Below are positions 43,585 to 50,991 of a stretch of 56,355 nucleotides of DNA, piece after piece. Position 1 is the stretch's first letter; every line of letters starts with the position of its first letter. The translations under genes and the position numbers were made by a program. Under the pieces are notes generated by a model. It ran no database searches, was not told where the DNA came from, and saw only the letters and a program-made list of their open reading frames with translations. Source of the DNA: Spirochaetales bacterium (GTDB lineage: Bacteria; Spirochaetota; Spirochaetia; SZUA-6; RPPD01); assembly GCA_016930675.1 (NCBI GenBank), contig JAFGGG010000017.1, forward strand, positions 1-56,355, read 5' to 3'.

Positions 43585-45407
43585 ACATCTCCTTCCACAC
43601 ATGATTGATCGATGGGTAATGTTACTTGAAACCTGGTACCTTTACCGGGACTGCTGTCTATTTCTATTGATCCTCCGTGTGAAGTCACAATACCGTGCAC
43701 CACAGCCAGGCCCAGACCGGTACCCTGGCCTACTTCCTTGGTGGTAAAAAAGGGAAGAAAAATCTGCTTCAGAGTATGTTCGGTCATACCCTCTCCCGTA
43801 TCCTCAACTATAAGCAGTACATTATTTTTCCTTTTGCATGTTTCTACCTTTAAAGTACCGCCATCCGCCATTGCCTGGATGGCATTCACGACAAGATTAA
43901 CGAGCACCTGAGTTATCTGGGCCGGATCCACCGTCAATTTAGGCAGATCATGATCCAGCAGCCGGATTACCGCAACACCTTCCTTGGAGCACCTGGATTC
44001 CAGAAAAAAGAGTCCGTCTTCTATTATCTGATTTAAATCTGATTGAATCATTTTAGTGGGCATCTGCCGGGAAAAAATAAGCAGCTTCTTTACAATCTCT
44101 CTTGCATGAAGAGAAGCGTTTACGATCTTCTCAATATCCGCTTTAATTTGTATGGACAGATCCTTACTTTTAGTTATAAGCTGGGCAAATCCGAGAATAT
44201 TGCTTAACGGTTCGTTGAGCTCGTGAGCCACACCGGCTGCCAGCTGACCGATAGTCGCCAGCCGGTCGGCATGACGTATCTGCTCTTTAAGTCTTTTTTT
44301 ATCTTGCTCCGCCTGTTTCTGCTCAATAATAAGCGCCAATGCTTTGGCAATATTATCAATCAATTTTCGTTCTTCCTTTAAAAAAGGACCTTCATCGATC
44401 TCAACCGTCTCTTCCAAATAGATTACTTCAATGCTGCCCCGATTTTCTCCTCTTACAATGAGATCAGCGTGTAATTTAATAGGGCTCTCTCTGAAACCTG
44501 AAGTCGCATACACCTGTCCGTCTAACACTATTTTACCGCAGGTTATCTTCGGGTACTGCCAGGCCGGCGGGAGGAGTTCTACGGCGCTCTGCATTATTTC
44601 ATCAATTGAAATACCTGCGCCGGCCGCCTGCGCGATACCGTACATGCATGTCAGTTCTTTTACCCGCTCACGCAAGGCTGCCTGAGTGCGCTGATTCAAC
44701 AGAGATATACTCAGGGTCTGAGTTAATTGTTCGAATAAATCTATTATCTGTCTGGTACAATAACTTGTTTTCGGATTAAAAAGTTTTAAGAGTCCGACTC
44801 TCTCATCGCCATTGATAAGCGGGATGATAATGAGAGATTTCACATTATTATGCAATGCGAGTTTGTAGTTATAAATTTGATTTTTAATTCTGTATTTGAA
44901 TAAATAGTCATCTTCTGTATTATTAATAAAAAAACTCCCTTTTGTGGTAAAAAGCGGCAAAGCGGGATCAAATTTACCTTTCATAATATTTATACAGAGG
45001 TTCTCCATGTTCAACAGTCCATGTGAATCATTCGAATTATTTTCATCTATCACGGAAACAACGGCTTTGTTTTCAATAGAAAAACTTCTACCGGTAGAGC
45101 GTACAATTTCATACTTTTCTTCCTTATCGCTATGAATAAGTCGTAATTCTATTTCCTCACAAGAACATAGATCAATAAACAGCCGGATAATTTTTTTTAA
45201 AAATTCAACTCGTGAAAACCCGCCATTAACATACTTAGTCACCTTATTAGATAATACACGAAATTTTTCTAAAAGAATCCTCTTCTGAATATCACTTTTT
45301 ATATCAGTTGCCGTATGTTTCACAATCGGATCTATTGTAGCAAATTTTTGTTGAATAGCAAGAAGTATTATTAAAAACCGGCTGCAATCATTTATAAACT
45401 CTGTCAA
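43581..45407 (-). CDS. Soluble GAF-domain histidine kinase
   Basis: 608 residues, no obvious membrane helices. Two GAF-like segments (about 55-225 and 240-365, joined by a helix with V-K-E-L-T-C-M-Y-G-I) precede the catalytic part. The dimerisation helix carries H395 in A-H-E-L-N-E-P-L. The ATPase domain has the N box N-L-V-V-N-A-I-Q-A-M, E-D-T-G-E-G-M, and G-Q-G-T-G-L-G-L. A soluble GAF kinase fits sensing of a cytoplasmic signal such as redox state or nitrogen. The start is a TTG with AAAGGGG about 7 nt upstream; no ATG follows for a long stretch. Confidence 0.93.
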   Translation of the reverse strand: MTEFINDCSRFLIILLAIQQKFATIDPIVKHTATDIKSDIQKRILLEKFRVLSNKVTKYVNGGFSRVEFLKKIIRLFIDLCSCEEIELRLIHSDKEEKYEIVRSTGRSFSIENKAVVSVIDENNSNDSHGLLNMENLCINIMKGKFDPALPLFTTKGSFFINNTEDDYLFKYRIKNQIYNYKLALHNNVKSLIIIPLINGDERVGLLKLFNPKTSYCTRQIIDLFEQLTQTLSISLLNQRTQAALRERVKELTCMYGIAQAAGAGISIDEIMQSAVELLPPAWQYPKITCGKIVLDGQVYATSGFRESPIKLHADLIVRGENRGSIEVIYLEETVEIDEGPFLKEERKLIDNIAKALALIIEQKQAEQDKKRLKEQIRHADRLATIGQLAAGVAHELNEPLSNILGFAQLITKSKDLSIQIKADIEKIVNASLHAREIVKKLLIFSRQMPTKMIQSDLNQIIEDGLFFLESRCSKEGVAVIRLLDHDLPKLTVDPAQITQVLVNLVVNAIQAMADGGTLKVETCKRKNNVLLIVEDTGEGMTEHTLKQIFLPFFTTKEVGQGTGLGLAVVHGIVTSHGGSIEIDSSPGKGTRFQVTLPIDQSCVEGDV

Positions 45408-45459
45408 AACACACCCCTTTCCCGTAAGTGTAAGGCCGCATAAAATAACAATTTTAAGG

Positions 45460-45489
45460 TTGTGAACAGACAGGAGATTACTATATAAT
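45460..45489 (+). promoter_or_regulatory. Candidate promoter for the PP2C gene
   Basis: TTGTGA (45460-45465), 18 nt, TATAAT (45484-45489). The predicted start near 45496 is within the AGGGAGAG ribosome-binding site, so the true start may be slightly upstream. Confidence 0.4.
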
Positions 45490-45503
45490 TAGGGAGAGTA
45501 TTT

Positions 45504-46799
45504 ATGCCGGAAAAAAACAAGAAGAGAGCTTCAGAACGTAATCTCACAAAAAAGCTGAAGGATCTGATAAGTTTACTTGACGTTACCCGCCTGCTTTCAT
45601 CCGATATGTCGCTCCCGAACATCCTGCAAACCATGTTTCAGACAACCAATCATATCATGAACTGCGACCGCTACAGTCTCTTCATTTATGATGAGGAGAA
45701 AGACGAGCTTTATTCCCGCATCGCGCTGGGATCGGAGGCTGAGGAAATTCGTTTTCAGGCGGACAAGGGGATCGCCGGTAATGTGTTTAAAACAGGCAAA
45801 CTGATTAATCTGAAAGACTGTTATGCTGATCCTCGCTTCAACAGGGAAGTGGATCTCAAGACCGGATACAGAACAAAATCCCTGCTTTGTGTGCCCGTAA
45901 CATCCTTCGACGGAAAAAGAATCGGTGTCATTCAACTGCTTAATAAGCGGAGAGGGGTGTTTACACCCTATGACGAGTATCTGTTAAACCTGCTCGCCTC
46001 TCATCTGGGAGTGGCCGTGCAGCGAGCCATCCTTATGGAAAACTATCTGGAAAAGCAGAAACTGGAAAGCGAGATGAATATCGCCTATAAAATTCAGGCA
46101 TCGCTTACTCCGGACGGGGCGCCGGTGTACAGTGGACTTGATATCGCCTGTTTCAGCAAACAGTGCGAAAGCACGGGCGGTGATTATCTTGATTTTGTGG
46201 TTGTGGATGAAAGCAAACTGGGTATAGTAATCGGTGATGTAACCGGACACGGACTGGGAGCATCGTTATTGATGCTGGTGGCCAGGAGTACTTTCAGGGT
46301 GCTTATCGAGGACATTCACGATATGCCGGAACTTGCCGCCCGCATGAATAACCGGATTGTGCAGGATTTCAGCCAGGGCAGAAGCATGACCTTGTTTTTC
46401 GGCATCCTGAATAATCAAAACAATACACTTAAGTATGTTAATTGCGGACATGACGATCCCCTGTGGTATCACGCCGAAGACGGAACCGTAAGCTATCTGG
46501 CTCAGAGCGGCCTTTCCCTGGGAATGCTGCCGGGGGTGGTTTATAAAGAAGGAGAAGAATGTAAGCTAAAGCAGAATGATATTCTTGTTTTTTACACGGA
46601 CGGCATCACCGAAGCCATGAACCGGGAAAAGGAACTGTTCGGAAACGCGAGATTGGAAGCGGTAATTAAAAAACACGCGGCCGGGAACTCCGCCGCCATC
46701 CAAAAACAGGTGCGCCGGTCGATTGCGGATTTTTTACAACAGGAAAAACAGCAGGATGATATGACCATGATCGTTATTAAAGCTACGGGACGCGAATAG
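45504..46799 (+). CDS. GAF-PP2C (RsbU/SpoIIE-type) phosphatase
   Basis: 431 residues. A GAF domain (about 35-180: R-Y-S-L-F-I-Y-D, G-I-A-G-N-V-F-K-T-G, R-I-G-V-I-Q-L-L-N-K) is followed by a signalling helix. The SpoIIE phosphatase domain then has G-G-D-Y-L-D-F near 228, I-G-D-V-T-G-H-G near 248, N-C-G-H-D near 318, and Y-T-D-G-I-T-E-A near 375, covering the metal-binding Asp residues. Such enzymes dephosphorylate anti-sigma-factor antagonists; no STAS partner lies next to it. AGGGAGAG precedes the ATG. It diverges from the histidine kinase gene. Confidence 0.93.
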   Translation: MPEKNKKRASERNLTKKLKDLISLLDVTRLLSSDMSLPNILQTMFQTTNHIMNCDRYSLFIYDEEKDELYSRIALGSEAEEIRFQADKGIAGNVFKTGKLINLKDCYADPRFNREVDLKTGYRTKSLLCVPVTSFDGKRIGVIQLLNKRRGVFTPYDEYLLNLLASHLGVAVQRAILMENYLEKQKLESEMNIAYKIQASLTPDGAPVYSGLDIACFSKQCESTGGDYLDFVVVDESKLGIVIGDVTGHGLGASLLMLVARSTFRVLIEDIHDMPELAARMNNRIVQDFSQGRSMTLFFGILNNQNNTLKYVNCGHDDPLWYHAEDGTVSYLAQSGLSLGMLPGVVYKEGEECKLKQNDILVFYTDGITEAMNREKELFGNARLEAVIKKHAAGNSAAIQKQVRRSIADFLQQEKQQDDMTMIVIKATGRE

Positions 46800-46821
46800 A
46801 CCGTTTGCGCTATTCATCACA

Positions 46822-47394
46822 TTACTCCAGTACAATTTTAATTCTTTCAAAAATCTCTTCGATACTGCCCATACCGTCGATATCTCTGACCACAGTCCGC
46901 GGTCTGTAATAGTCAAGGCACGGTTCGCTTTGGTTTTTGTAGGTGTTAATCCTGTTTTGAATTACAGCCGGATCGGCGTCGTCGCTGCGGCCTTCTATTT
47001 CCGCGCGCCCCTTCAAACGCTTCATGATTTCCACATCGGAAACCGCGATGTTGATCACATGGTCGAGTTTGATTCCAAGCTCTTTAAGTATTGTATCAAG
47101 AGCTTCCGCCTGGGGAGTGCTTCTGGGAAAACCGTCCAGCAGGAATCCCTGTTTCACGTCAGCGCGGCTTAAGCGCTCTTTGACCATGGCAATGGTAATC
47201 TCATCCGGCACCAGGGCTCCCTTGTCCATGAAAACCTGAGCTTTTTTGCCCAGCTCCGTGTTGTTCTTTTTGTGATAGCGGAACATGTCTCCGGTGGAAA
47301 TATGCGGTACCCCTAAAAGCTCCACCAGCCTGGCGGCCTGCGTGCCTTTGCCCGCGCCCGGAGGTCCGAATAGGATAATATTTTTTCCCGGCAT
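46822..47394 (-). CDS. adk: Adenylate kinase
   Basis: Converts AMP plus ATP to two ADP. 190 residues, the short form with a small lid that lacks the Cys4 zinc site. The P-loop is G-P-P-G-A-G-K-G-T near residue 10, S-T-G-D-M-F-R near 33, the AMP-site G-F-P-R-S near 88, and D-D with R-I in the lid near 140. GAGAGGAT precedes the ATG. It is convergent with the PP2C gene and stands alone rather than with secY or ribosomal genes. Confidence 0.95.
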   Translation of the reverse strand: MPGKNIILFGPPGAGKGTQAARLVELLGVPHISTGDMFRYHKKNNTELGKKAQVFMDKGALVPDEITIAMVKERLSRADVKQGFLLDGFPRSTPQAEALDTILKELGIKLDHVINIAVSDVEIMKRLKGRAEIEGRSDDADPAVIQNRINTYKNQSEPCLDYYRPRTVVRDIDGMGSIEEIFERIKIVLE

Positions 47395-47436
47395 ATATAC
47401 AATCCTCTCTATTTATAAATCTTGTATTCGCGAAGC

Positions 47437-47465
47437 ACCATAAATCATAAATAAGACAAAGTCAA
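47437..47465 (-). promoter_or_regulatory. Sigma-70 promoter for adk
   Basis: TTGACT (47465-47460), 17 nt, TATGGT (47442-47437) on the minus strand, giving a leader of about 36 nt. Confidence 0.5.
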
Positions 47466-47497
47466 GGGCAAAAGAATAATCTGTTTTAATGGTAATA

Positions 47498-47965
47498 TCA
47501 ATTCAAAAGATCAAGTTGAGAGTAATCTTCTCTTTTTATTTCTTCAATTGGAATTGTTTTAAACTTATTTGCTACCCACGGCTTCTCACTAAAAAAGTAA
47601 AGTACATTAAACCCAACTTTTGGAAACAGCATGCCTGAATCTTCATCTAGAAAATAAACATAAGCAGCATTTTGCTGTTTTACTATTGAAGAGTAATGAT
47701 AAAATAAAAGCATATTGTCTTCAATCTGAATTCGAAATAAAAAACTTCCCGTCACCATAACACCGCTGCCGCACCTTTGCAAAAGTGCCATTTTATCCCC
47801 GTTATTGGTTTCATAGAAGGTAACAATACCCCCTGTCCAGTTGTCTTCGTAGCGCCACGAAGTTTCTTTGACCGCATCCCAGATGTCTCCCTCTTGAGCG
47901 GTTATCTCCGAACATATGATAAAAAACAATATAATAACCAATAGATAGTTAGTTGTGAGTTTCAT
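47498..47965 (-). CDS. Small secreted protein of unknown function
   Basis: 155 residues from ATG 47965, chosen for AAGGAC about 8 nt upstream over an in-frame start at 47986. It has a clear signal peptide (K-L-T-T-N then a hydrophobic run ending near T-A-Q, residue 23). The mature part is rich in aromatics, beta-strand-like, with W-R-Y-E-D-N-W-T-G-G-I-V-T-F-Y-E near 36. I do not recognise a family. The AT-rich composition and isolated position between adk and the SPL gene could reflect acquisition. Confidence 0.6.
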   Translation of the reverse strand: MKLTTNYLLVIILFFIICSEITAQEGDIWDAVKETSWRYEDNWTGGIVTFYETNNGDKMALLQRCGSGVMVTGSFLFRIQIEDNMLLFYHYSSIVKQQNAAYVYFLDEDSGMLFPKVGFNVLYFFSEKPWVANKFKTIPIEEIKREDYSQLDLLN

Positions 47966-48090
47966 TATAAAGTCCTTCTGAATCATTTTTACTAATGATT
48001 ATATCTGCAAGTGGTCACGGTTTTATATTGAAACTGTAAAAGATTGTAAATAATTGTAAAACATCCAACTACTCCCCCATACCACCTCAG

Positions 48091-48921
48091 TTATTTTCTC
48101 TGTGCTTTATGATCGAAATACAGTTTATGGTTAATATTATGAGCAGCACAGTATTCCTGGATCTCCTGCCCGACTGTTTCCCAGAATACGGTACGCTTAC
48201 TTTGAATACTCATGTACTTGGCAAGGCAGTCTTTGTCATGTTTTCCTAACCAGGCATATATATTCTTTTTTATGGTTCCGTATATATTCAGGTTTTCAAA
48301 ATAGTAGCAGTCTGTAAAATCTTTTGTACGTTTTATAATCTCTTTCCAATCGGTAATAAAGGGCAGCAGCGGTCCTATAAACACATAGGTGGTTAATCCC
48401 TGTCGCTTTAACCGCTTGAGCGCGGCTATCCTCCTCTCCACGCTTACAGCACGCGGTTCGATCTGAGCCCTGACCGCATCATCGAGTGTGGTAATGGTCA
48501 GTCCCACCCTGCATTTGTTAAAGCGTTTCAGCACATCGCAATCACGCACAACAAGATCGGATTTTGTCTGAATGCTTAAGTCCGGTTCAAATTCCGCGAG
48601 TTTTTCCAGGATGCTTCTTGTGAGCTTGTATTTTTTTTCCAGCTCAAGATAGGGATCGGTAACCGAAGACATGAAAAGAGCCTTGCCTTTAAACTTATTT
48701 CCATTATGCGGAATGACTTGCGCGCAGTTTATTTTCACGTCAACAAAGCTTCCCCAAGGTTCGTCATGCCCGGTGAATCGCTTTATAAAGCGCGCGTAAC
48801 AGTAAATACAGGAATGCAGGCAGCCCGAGTACGGATTAATCACATAATCGGCGTCCGGCAGGTTGGATGCGGTGATAAGACTCTTTATGTTTACTTCCGT
48901 TATGTTAATTTCAGAAGACAT
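48091..48921 (-). CDS. SPL-type radical SAM protein
   Basis: 276 residues. The radical SAM cluster is C-L-H-S-C-I-Y-C (C-x3-C-x2-C) near residues 34-41, preceded by N-P-Y-S-G, the opening of the spore-photoproduct-lyase-like branch (Rv2578c type). Further family strands are F-M-S-S-V-T-D-P-Y near 85 and I-Q-T-K-S near 115. It is shorter than true SplB and has no sporulation context, so it is better called a radical SAM enzyme of unknown substrate, perhaps nucleic-acid related. It lies 46 nt after the flavodoxin-like gene. Confidence 0.87.
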   Translation of the reverse strand: MSSEINITEVNIKSLITASNLPDADYVINPYSGCLHSCIYCYARFIKRFTGHDEPWGSFVDVKINCAQVIPHNGNKFKGKALFMSSVTDPYLELEKKYKLTRSILEKLAEFEPDLSIQTKSDLVVRDCDVLKRFNKCRVGLTITTLDDAVRAQIEPRAVSVERRIAALKRLKRQGLTTYVFIGPLLPFITDWKEIIKRTKDFTDCYYFENLNIYGTIKKNIYAWLGKHDKDCLAKYMSIQSKRTVFWETVGQEIQEYCAAHNINHKLYFDHKAQRK

Positions 48922-48967
48922 CGCAGTTTACCATATACTATTTTTTTGCCTGATAATACGGCAAAAA

Positions 48968-49531
48968 CTAGATTTTTTCTCTTGCCAGGCGTCTGCCCAG
49001 CTCATGAGCCTGGTCAAGGAGCTTTTGCTTTTTCAAGACTTCACCGCGCGCTCCCACTCCCGGGGCAAGTATTTTACCGCCCGGCTTGATTTCCAGATAG
49101 GCGAAACATTTCTCAAAGAACGCGGCCACAAATTCGCCTGTTTCTGTATTTTGCTCTTCAAAGGGAATGGCGATAACAGCGGTTTTCCCGCGGATCTTTT
49201 TCCGATTTTCAGGACAGTTAAAGTATACAAAACGGTCGATAAACGCCTTCATGATCGCGGTCGGTCCGTACCAGTAGACCGGAGTTCCGAAAACCAAAAT
49301 ATCGGCGGCCATAATTTTAGGGTATAACTCATTCATATCGTCTTTTTTGGCACACGGTTTGCCCTTCCAGCACACATGACATCCGTCACATTCATTGATA
49401 TCCAGGTCGGCCAAAAAGGTTGCTTCGGTAAGAACTCCTTCATACGCCGCGCCTTGCAATATTTTAGCCACTAAAATCTGAGTATTGGCATTGCGGCGCG
49501 GACTGCCGATTATACCGAGAAATCTTTTCAC
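48968..49531 (-). CDS. Flavodoxin-family NAD(P)H-dependent oxidoreductase
   Basis: 187 residues. The flavodoxin-like start is G-I-I-G-S-P-R-R-N-A-N-T with FMN phosphate contacts. C-D-G-C-H-V-C then G-K-P-C near 53-63 are Cys residues typical of the iron-sulfur-flavoprotein-like subgroup. F-G-T-P-V-Y-W-Y-G near 85 is the second flavin loop. It starts at GTG 49531, set by AGAGGAGAGG just upstream; a longer frame to 49639 only translates repeat DNA. It could supply electrons to the neighbouring radical SAM protein, though that is inference. Confidence 0.85.
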   Translation of the reverse strand: MKRFLGIIGSPRRNANTQILVAKILQGAAYEGVLTEATFLADLDINECDGCHVCWKGKPCAKKDDMNELYPKIMAADILVFGTPVYWYGPTAIMKAFIDRFVYFNCPENRKKIRGKTAVIAIPFEEQNTETGEFVAAFFEKCFAYLEIKPGGKILAPGVGARGEVLKKQKLLDQAHELGRRLAREKI

Positions 49532-49590
49532 TTTACCTCTCCTCTGAGCTGCCGGGCAGGCGACAAGCCCATCCTGCCGCTCCCCGGCCG

Positions 49591-49680
49591 CCCGCGTCTC
49601 CATGGTACCGGGGCGTCGGTTTCCAGCCCGCGTTCCCACGGTACTGAGGAATAGCTTTCAGGCTCGCGGCCCCCGCCCTA
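49591..49680. repeat. GC-rich 36-bp tandem repeat, about 2.5 copies
   Basis: Units begin CCCGCGT at 49591, CCCGCGT at 49627 and CTCGCG at 49663, exactly 36 bp apart. The first two agree at 25 of 36 positions, mostly differing by transitions. Only about half of unit 3 is recognisable, and the stop codon of the GH114 gene lies inside it. A GGCAGG/CCTGCC hairpin (49555-49578) adjoins. GC content is far above the flanks, like the repetitive intergenic elements of many environmental bacteria. Confidence 0.6.
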
Positions 49681-50712
49681 CTCAAAATATTCATACGCTT
49701 CGATTATATCGAGATATACGCCGTCAAAACCCGCGTCCAGGATTTTTTTTAGGTACGAGCCGTCATTACCGTATATTATGCTCTGCCAGGCAGAATCCCA
49801 ATATTCAACCAGATAACATCCCGGCCATTCGGAGTTTTCTTCACGCAGCCAGGAAGGCGGATGTACATCCCAGTCCGGCTGCCAGTAGTACCTGAAGTCT
49901 TCGGCCTCCCCGATACTCATATAGGCGATTACCAGTCTGGAACCGCCGCCGGCTTTGGTTTTCAACTGGGCAACCTGAGCCGGTGTCAACTCAACGTCTT
50001 CATAAAATAAATCAACAACCACAACATCATAATTCGTGCCTGCAACCGCATTAATAAAATCCGTGACATTGGCAAACGCAGAAGGATTTATGATATATAA
50101 GAAGTTTTTTGCCTGATCTAAACCGGCTATATCGTTGTTGTTTTCATTATACGGCGCCGCGGGATAGTCGGGGATATTGTCAAGCTCCCTGTGATCCGCG
50201 GCAAAGGAGATATACCCCCTCGCGAAGCTTTGAGCGTAGGAGTCGTCAACCCTGGCCTGAGTCAAACAGTAGTCCGCCACCAGTACGGCAAGGCCATTGG
50301 CAAGGGCGATGTCAAGGAACTCGGTCATATAATCCGTTTCCGCGGCCGGCGTGGGCAGGTCGTCGCCGTCATACCCGTAAAAAACCTCCTCCCGAGCCAC
50401 GGCGTCCACTGCGCTTATGTAGGCCGAGCTAAGCGGACCGTCGGATTCGCCGTCCTCTGTCAACAGTTCATGACCGTTCTGCGGTATGATGACAAAATCG
50501 TTATTAATGCCCTTGGCATAAGCACTTATGTCCCGAACAAAGTCACGCATGTACTGCCTGTAAATCGGGTTCAATGACCCGTCAACAGTACATGAAAAGC
50601 AGATCAACATAAAAAACGGTAAAAACAATAGTTTCTTTATAAGCACCTGAAAATGCCGCGTCCGGATCCTGCGTTGAAACGCGCTATGTATCTTCATCAA
50701 TAGTTTCATCAT
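49678..50712 (-). CDS. GH114/TM1410-type endo-alpha-1,4-polygalactosaminidase-like lipoprotein
   Basis: 344 residues. A hydrophobic signal ends near F-S-C, a weak lipobox, so it is probably exported and perhaps lipidated. The TIM-barrel domain has the family landmarks D-V-V-V-V-D near 228, L-V-I-A-Y-M-S-I-G-E-A-E near 260 with an acidic candidate catalytic residue, and F-D-G-V-Y-L-D-I-I-E-A-Y at the C-terminus. Relatives cut alpha-1,4-linked galactosamine polymers, and the PelA hydrolase domain belongs to the same broad TM1410-like group. Possible partner of the Pel-like cluster at 20511-27333. AAGGCG precedes the ATG. Confidence 0.82.
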   Translation of the reverse strand: MMKLLMKIHSAFQRRIRTRHFQVLIKKLLFLPFFMLICFSCTVDGSLNPIYRQYMRDFVRDISAYAKGINNDFVIIPQNGHELLTEDGESDGPLSSAYISAVDAVAREEVFYGYDGDDLPTPAAETDYMTEFLDIALANGLAVLVADYCLTQARVDDSYAQSFARGYISFAADHRELDNIPDYPAAPYNENNNDIAGLDQAKNFLYIINPSAFANVTDFINAVAGTNYDVVVVDLFYEDVELTPAQVAQLKTKAGGGSRLVIAYMSIGEAEDFRYYWQPDWDVHPPSWLREENSEWPGCYLVEYWDSAWQSIIYGNDGSYLKKILDAGFDGVYLDIIEAYEYFE

Positions 50713-50735
50713 ATTCGCCTTAAATTCCTAATCTG

Positions 50736-50764
50736 ATGATAGTAAAACGTCCGTGCCTAGTCAA
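50736..50764 (-). promoter_or_regulatory. Sigma-70 promoter for the GH114 gene
   Basis: TTGACT (50764-50759), 17 nt, TATCAT (50741-50736) on the minus strand; leader of about 17 nt. Confidence 0.6.
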
Positions 50765-50812
50765 GCTTGGGTATACCGGTTGTGAAAGGCGCGCGCACTC
50801 ATCTAATCCTTT

Positions 50813-50846
50813 TGCGGTGCTTCGGGGTGGCTTCCGGGGCACCGCA
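50813..50846. repeat. 34-nt near-perfect hairpin between divergent genes
   Basis: The outer arms TGCGGTGC (50813-50820) and GCACCGCA (50839-50846) are fully complementary. Inner pairing continues as two G-U, three Watson-Crick and two G-U pairs, leaving a TGGC loop, 15 pairs in all. It is GC-rich in an AT-rich region. No T-run follows on either strand, and it lies upstream of the GH114 promoter. The rest of 50713-50991 shows no gene; TATACT precedes the next gene but has no good -35. Confidence 0.6.
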
Positions 50847-50991
50847 TACTATGTACGGAATACAGTAAATCATTTATATCAGCCGTTACTTTATTCTCCT
50901 CACATCGTATTATTTATATAGAAAAAATCAGGATAAATAATCAAGTAAAACAGTACTAAGTATACTATAGTTTTTAGAAGAGGAGAAAAAC

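Noticed and set aside
49532..49639. N-terminal extension of the flavodoxin-like protein
   Set aside because: Those codons only translate the GC-rich repeat; a strong AGAGGAGAGG ribosome site places the start at GTG 49531.
50713..50991. Possible riboswitch or tRNA in the long intergenic region
   Set aside because: Only one simple hairpin is present; no cloverleaf, CCA end or multi-stem conserved fold could be drawn.
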